Shown here in pieces: positions 6,434-9,907 of a DNA stretch of 9,907 nt. Source of the DNA: JAAYLC01 sp964636665 (GTDB taxonomy: Bacteria > Bacteroidota > Bacteroidia > Flavobacteriales > Flavobacteriaceae). A program made the translations under genes and the position numbers. The stretch is taken from the NCBI GenBank assembly GCA_964636665.1, contig CAZWVT010000061.1, positions 1 through 9,907 of the forward strand, given 5' to 3'. Every line of letters begins with the position of its first letter. Within the stretch, counting starts at the first letter, position 1. The notes beneath the pieces are model-generated. The model had not been told where the DNA came from. It searched no databases and was given only the letters and a program-made list of their open reading frames with translations.

Positions 6434-7555
6434 TTAATTCAATATCTCTTTCAATATTCGATTTCGATAATGGGCAAAGGTAAAACTATTTGCAATTTTA
6501 TATATTTCACTTGCTTTATTTATGAATTCATTTTCAGGAGTTTTAGAAATCTGAATCAATAATTCATGAATTTTTTCCGAAGTACATGGAGTTATTAAAT
6601 ATCCATTTTCAGAATTAACGTATTGTCCGATGCTCGACACTTCCGAAACCATGGGAATACACCCAAAATTAGCAGCTTCTGCAATAACTTTGGGAAATCC
6701 TTCAGAAGCAGTAGAAGGCAACATAAAAAAATGAGCTTGCTTGTACAATTCAAAAACTTTTTCACGTTCTAAAAATCCGTGAAAACGAACCGGCAATCTG
6801 TGTTTTTCAACTTGTAATTTATAAACTTCTTTTTTAGGACCGTCGCCCACCAAGTGTACTTCTTTGATAAAACTTCGATTTTCCGTGGCAGTCAACGCAT
6901 CCAAAATTCTTTGAACGCCTTTGGCATCTTCCAAACGTCCTACAAAACAAAAAGTAAACGGCGGTTTAAATGTTTTATTTCGGGTAATTTCCGCTCCTTC
7001 TTTATGCTCCGCTAATGTCAAACACGGATTTTCAAACGTATAGCAATGTGCAGGCTGTCCCGGCCATTTTCCGTTAATGGTAACCTTGCGTTTTTGTTTT
7101 TTTAACATGGCACGTTGCAGGCGATATCCCAATGGCGGATTTTCCTGAGCCCAATTTCCGGCATATTTATACCAACCTTTTTTATTGGAAAAAAGAGTCA
7201 AATAAGGAATTAGATAAACGCCGATACCCGTAGGCGTTCGAAGTTGAAACACATCTGCTTTTTTCAAGGTTTTCCGCACTGTTGATACTACTGCCGGAAT
7301 CGAAGCCAATACGCTGAGTTTATTAAAAACTCCATGACCACCAACAGGTTGCAGAGGAACAAAATGAACGTTTGACGCTGTATAGGGAAGAGAACTCGGC
7401 GGAATCTCTTTACCTTGATAAAGGAAAGCCACGTGATAAATTTCTTCAAAATCTTTTGCAAGGTGATTGATTTCACTTATTGTCGGACCCCAGCCAACTA
7501 TGGTACCGTCATCGGTTTGGTAATGTTCTGTATGGGAAATTATTGTTAGTTTCAN
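6434..7555 (-). CDS. GT4 family glycosyltransferase, start codon at the gap edge
   Basis: The true N-terminus lies upstream of the GTG at 7432. Reading in frame from the gap gives nTG (7555-7553), then KLTIISHTEHYQTDDGTIVG and WGPTISEINHLAKDFEEIYH, a typical first Rossmann strand and glycine-rich loop. The ATG has its A as the first unknown base. The full protein is thus about 373 residues, normal for family GT4. The C-terminal domain shows FCFVGRLEDAKGVQRILDAL (about 203-221), VGDGPKK (236-242), VRFHGF and the EX7E motif SEGFPKVIAEAANFG (Glu285 and Glu293, full numbering). It should transfer a sugar with retention from a nucleotide-sugar donor to the growing lipid-linked glycan. It follows another GT4 gene across the gap and is followed closely by the polymerase-like gene, so co-transcription is likely. 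Donor unknown. Confidence 0.9.
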   Translation of the reverse strand, partial: XKLTIISHTEHYQTDDGTIVGWGPTISEINHLAKDFEEIYHVAFLYQGKEIPPSSLPYTASNVHFVPLQPVGGHGVFNKLSVLASIPAVVSTVRKTLKKADVFQLRTPTGIGVYLIPYLTLFSNKKGWYKYAGNWAQENPPLGYRLQRAMLKKQKRKVTINGKWPGQPAHCYTFENPCLTLAEHKEGAEITRNKTFKPPFTFCFVGRLEDAKGVQRILDALTATENRSFIKEVHLVGDGPKKEVYKLQVEKHRLPVRFHGFLEREKVFELYKQAHFFMLPSTASEGFPKVIAEAANFGCIPMVSEVSSIGQYVNSENGYLITPCTSEKIHELLIQISKTPENEFINKASEIYKIANSFTFAHYRNRILKEILN

Positions 7556-7654
7556 NNNNNNNNNNNNNNNNNNNNNNNNNNNNNNNNNNNNNNNNNNNNN
7601 NNNNNNNNNNNNNNNNNNNNNNNNNNNNNNNNNNNNNNNNNNNNNNNNNNNNNN
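7555..7654. other. Assembly gap (100 N) at the junction of two GT4 genes
   Basis: Exactly 100 N. It hides the last residues and stop codon of the glycosyltransferase to its right and the first base of the ATG of the one to its left. A GT4 protein that stops at AVKWS usually needs about 15-25 more residues, so here the true gap may be close to 100 bp. Confidence 0.9.
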
Positions 7655-8699
7655 TTGACCACTTTACAGCATTTGAAGAATAGGCATCATAATTATTCAT
7701 TATTTCTGATAAAGCTTGTGCAATTTCTTTCGGGTTATGGGGATCGACTAATTTTCCCGAAAAACCATCATTGATGGCATCTGCAATTCCTGAGTTTTTG
7801 GAACCAACGCCGGGCAAACCAAGCTGATTTGCTTCCAAAACAGCAATTCCAAAACCTTCTACATCTCCGTTGGGCAAATAATCGCTTAACATGCAAAAAA
7901 CTTTTGAATGGGAAAGCGTTTTATAAAGTGCTTCATCTGACAAAGCTCCGTGAAAGATAACCGATTTATCGACATTGAGTCTCTTTGCCAGTTCGGCAAA
8001 TTTCATTTTTTCAGTAGGCAATCCGACAATGTGATAGACAACATCCGGAAACTGTTTTTGTATTTCGGGCAGTGCTTTAATCACATTTTGCTGACCTTTT
8101 CTGGAAGTTACGTTGCCAACGGTAATGATATCCAATCCTGATGTTTTTGGTTTAGCTATTTGAACATCTATTTTAGGAGCAAATCCGTTATTAATCACTT
8201 CAATTTTAATATTTGGTTGTCTATCAAGAGCCAATTTTTTAGTAAAATTGGATACGGCAATTAGTTTGTCGTATTTTCTCAAACTCCATCGTGTAAGTGA
8301 TTTTCCAATTTTACCGCCAATACCCAATTCCGAACCGTGAAGCACAGCCACAAATTTTTTGGAAGAAAAAAACAAACTCATGAAAGCAACGAGCCAAAGC
8401 GGAAATTTACCCGATGCAATGATGATTTCATTTTTTCGGATTAGCGAAAATGTTTTTTGAATTCTATTGATATAGGTAAGTACTACAGGATTTTTACGTT
8501 TGATTCGCACCACTTTAAAATCGTGTTTAGAATCAAAGTCTATGTCTGATTGCAAATTTTTGTTACGCTGATCGGCAATAATAGTAACGTCGTAATCATG
8601 CAAATAAAGATGTTTGCCAAGATTGTAAGCATGATTGCCTATGCCACCGGGTAACGGAGGAAATTCGGAGGTTATAAGTAACATCCTTTCTTTTATCAT
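7655..8699 (-). CDS. GT4 family glycosyltransferase, 3' end lost in gap
   Basis: There are 348 visible residues. The N-terminal domain has LLITSEFPPLPGGIGNHAYN (residues 7-26), the signature of GT4 enzymes with a PGGIGxH loop. HGSELGIGGKIGK follows at 121-133. The C-terminal domain has TVGNVTSRKGQQNVIKAL (193-210), YHIVGLPTEK, VIFHGALSDEALY and a classical EX7E motif, VEGFGIAVLEANQLGLPGV (Glu281, Glu289), then SGIADAI. The protein breaks off at AVKWS; only a short terminal helix and the stop should be missing. Codons joined beyond the gap (ETNNNFPYRTLPNR) are an out-of-frame reading of the next gene and do not belong to it. The start at 8699 abuts the stop of the preceding gene with no spacer (TAAATG); ATG at 8684 (MLLITSEF) is an equally plausible start. 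Predicted role: cytosolic-face addition of a sugar to the repeat unit. Confidence 0.9.
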
Positions 8700-9449
8700 T
8701 TAATTGGGATTGAAATTTGAATAATTTTTAATATAAGGATACTCTTTATACATAAAATTTAAATACATTTTTGTGTTTTTCTTAACTCTATCATGAATTA
8801 CAGATTTTCCTACTACACCTTTATTGTTAAAATGTATATTCCCTCCAACACCCAAATCTAATCCATAAATTTCTATAGGTAGATTCATTTTATATGCTAA
8901 ATAATATCCAAATAAGAGTATGAAAACCCCACTATTTTGAATTTTTACAGGAAGATTTCTTTTCTCATAAAATTTATAAAAGTCATTATAATTTTTTATA
9001 GAATGAAGATTATCTATTTCTGAAGAAATAAAATATTTTTTTTTATTTTCTAATAAATGAATGTTTTTAAGTAAATATGCAAGACCATTTTTATGAGGTA
9101 TAGAATTATTGTAATAGAACAAAATATTTTGTCCATTTTTTAAAAAACTGTTTTTTGATAAAATCTTCTTTATATAAAAACCATCATTCACATAATACAA
9201 ATAATCAGTCTCAACTTGCATTAAATCTTTGCCGTTATTAGTAACTAAATACAAATTTTCATTGGAAATTTTAACTTTAGAAGCACTCGGACCATTACAT
9301 ACAACAATTATTTTATCTTTTTTTAAAAAATTTTCAATTAAATCATTAATAGGAAAATCCTCAAATCCTTTATTTTTATTCAAAAAGCTTTTTATAAAAA
9401 TATTTATGCTAAGTATTTTTGATGAAATTCTTTTTTTTAAAATCTTCAT
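8700..9449 (-). CDS. Sialyltransferase-fold protein (GT42/DUF115-like), putative glycosyltransferase
   Basis: The 249-residue protein has no signal peptide or membrane segment. Visible motifs, in order, are KIIVVCNGPSASKV (46-59), NLYLVTNNGKDL (65-76), VKIQNSGVFILLFGYYLAY (168-186), IEIYGLDLG (192-200) and SVIHDRVKKNT (216-226). The order resembles bacterial GT42 sialyltransferases of the Campylobacter Cst type: GNGPS, an Asn in the CN/VN strand, TSGVY, a GxD motif, then a catalytic His in GHSKNT. His219 may be the counterpart. The tyrosines that follow the Asp in Cst enzymes are not evident, and the related DUF115/MptE-like fold is an alternative. It is rich in K, N, I and Y, and sampled lines of the gene run at only 15-30% G+C, unlike the genes on either side, suggesting acquisition by transfer. 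The ATG at 9449 follows a perfect -7 element. The stop directly precedes the next ATG, so the two are probably co-transcribed. Donor unknown; I cannot claim sialic acid. Confidence 0.6.
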   Translation of the reverse strand: MKILKKRISSKILSINIFIKSFLNKNKGFEDFPINDLIENFLKKDKIIVVCNGPSASKVKISNENLYLVTNNGKDLMQVETDYLYYVNDGFYIKKILSKNSFLKNGQNILFYYNNSIPHKNGLAYLLKNIHLLENKKKYFISSEIDNLHSIKNYNDFYKFYEKRNLPVKIQNSGVFILLFGYYLAYKMNLPIEIYGLDLGVGGNIHFNNKGVVGKSVIHDRVKKNTKMYLNFMYKEYPYIKNYSNFNPN

Positions 9450-9492
9450 CTTTTTTGAAATAAAGTAATAATATTTAATCTTCTGTATTCAA

Positions 9493-9500
9493 CAAATATA
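9493..9500 (-). promoter_or_regulatory. Bacteroidota -7 element upstream of the GT42-like gene
   Basis: The minus strand reads TATATTTG, a perfect TAnnTTTG match and the same 8-mer as at 4475-4482. It lies 43 nt upstream of the ATG at 9449. No clear -33 TTTG element is visible, and the AT-rich setting raises the odds of a chance match. It would drive the GT42-like gene and the downstream glycosyltransferases. Confidence 0.45.
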
Positions 9501-9590
9501 GCTTTTATCATCAGTACTATATTTCTAATTTAATATATTAATTATTAGAGTTCTTCTATAATTTACAAATCAGTAAAATAAAAACATCCC

Positions 9591-9608
9591 ATCTTAAAAA
9601 ATTAAGAT
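9591..9608 (-). terminator. Possible weak terminator after the GT2-like gene
   Basis: ATCTTAA (9591-9597) and TTAAGAT (9602-9608) are exact reverse complements around a 4-base loop. On the minus strand the hairpin starts 28 nt after the stop at 9637 and is followed, after GGGATG, by TTTTTATTTT. The stem is short, holds only one G:C pair, and the T-run is displaced, so function is doubtful. It fits with the separate promoter at 9493-9500. Confidence 0.3.
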
Positions 9609-9636
9609 TAAATGATATACCATATTAAAAGTGAAA

Positions 9637-9907
9637 TTAAAATAATTCAATTTTCTCGCCTTGTTTTAATTTTTCTCCAGACATTCTCCATGATTTTTGT
9701 AATTGCCACATTATTAATGGAAACAAGAAAGGCAACATAAAAATCGATAAAAACTTCAAAGTTTTATTTTTTTTGAATTGATAGGGAATTATGGAAGGCA
9801 ATATGGAGTGCACAATCCACAGTTTTGTAAAATTTTCTCCAAAATACTTCCGACTCAAATACAAAACACTCGGCACCGGTCGCGGGGCGTTCCATTTTTT
9901 TGGTCGC
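9637..9907 (-). CDS. C-terminal end of a probable GT2-type glycosyltransferase, cut by window edge
   Basis: The minus-strand frame is open to the right edge, giving 89 residues that begin RPKKWNAPRPVPSVLYLSRK. The GTG at 9876 is internal, since coding sequence precedes it. A hydrophobic stretch (LKFLSIFMLPFLFPLIMW, about 52-69 of the visible part) is followed by a basic, hydrophilic tail ending GEKIELF. An N-terminal catalytic domain with a C-terminal membrane-associated helix is common in family 2 glycosyltransferases of polysaccharide clusters, and position supports this. No catalytic motif (DXD, EDxD, QxxRW) lies in the visible part, so the family call rests on the overall look of the tail and the neighbourhood. 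Sampled lines here run at about 37-47% G+C, back to the level of the cluster outside the AT-rich island. Confidence 0.45.
   Translation of the reverse strand, partial: RPKKWNAPRPVPSVLYLSRKYFGENFTKLWIVHSILPSIIPYQFKKNKTLKFLSIFMLPFLFPLIMWQLQKSWRMSGEKLKQGEKIELF

Noticed and set aside
7509..7554. C-terminal tail ETNNNFPYRTLPNR for the GT4 gene starting at 8699
   Set aside because: It appears only by reading through the 100-N gap in an arbitrary phase. The same bases in another minus-strand frame encode the convincing N-terminus of the next GT4 enzyme.
7950..8141. Plus-strand 63-codon open frame opposite the GT4 gene
   Set aside because: Antisense to a strongly conserved GT4 domain; no independent support.
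1..9907. CRISPR arrays, tRNA/rRNA genes, insertion sequences, toxin-antitoxin or defence genes
   Set aside because: I looked for spaced repeats, terminal inverted repeats, cloverleaf-like segments and characteristic protein motifs on both strands and saw none.

Overview
The window looks like draft chromosome from a member of the Bacteroidota, most likely Flavobacteriales. The support is a C-terminal type IX secretion (T9SS) sorting domain, a DUF4105/Lnb lipoprotein N-acyltransferase, promoter elements of the Bacteroidota TAnnTTTG type, few Shine-Dalgarno sequences and low G+C. Three runs of exactly 100 N (3551-3650, 5861-5960, 7555-7654) are scaffolding gaps. Their length is a placeholder, so any reading frame carried through them is artificial.

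Layout. Plus strand, 1-3138: the 3' part of a large secreted T9SS cargo protein, a perfect 15-bp hairpin terminator, then an Lnb-like membrane protein with its own near-consensus promoter. Minus strand, 3182 to the right edge: a surface-polysaccharide (O-antigen or capsule) biosynthesis cluster, convergent with lnb. In its direction of transcription (right to left) it holds the C-terminal end of a probable GT2-type glycosyltransferase (9637-9907), a sialyltransferase-fold (GT42/DUF115-like) protein (8700-9449), a GT4 glycosyltransferase cut at its 3' end by a gap (7655-8699), a second GT4 enzyme whose ATG straddles the edge of the same gap (6434-7555), a polytopic O-antigen polymerase/ligase-like protein interrupted by a gap (5664-6409), and a third GT4 enzyme (4757-5773). 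After a 330-bp spacer with its own promoter comes the initiating polyprenyl-phosphate sugar-1-phosphate transferase (3182-4426), also interrupted by a gap.

How the genes fit together. The initiating transferase would load the first sugar phosphate onto undecaprenyl phosphate on the cytosolic face. The three GT4 enzymes, the GT2-like enzyme and the GT42-like enzyme would add further sugars. The polytopic protein would polymerise the flipped repeat units. No flippase, chain-length regulator, export gene or nucleotide-sugar synthesis gene is visible, so the cluster continues beyond the right edge.

The most notable points are: an AT-rich island (about 8700-9640) carrying the GT42-like gene with its own promoter; 41 N-terminal residues of the second GT4 enzyme that an internal GTG start would miss; mis-sized gaps hiding catalytic-domain segments; and a polymerase gene with no ATG start and a suspicious 110-nt overlap with the next gene. 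I found no convincing undescribed system. This is a recognisable glycan locus with assembly damage.
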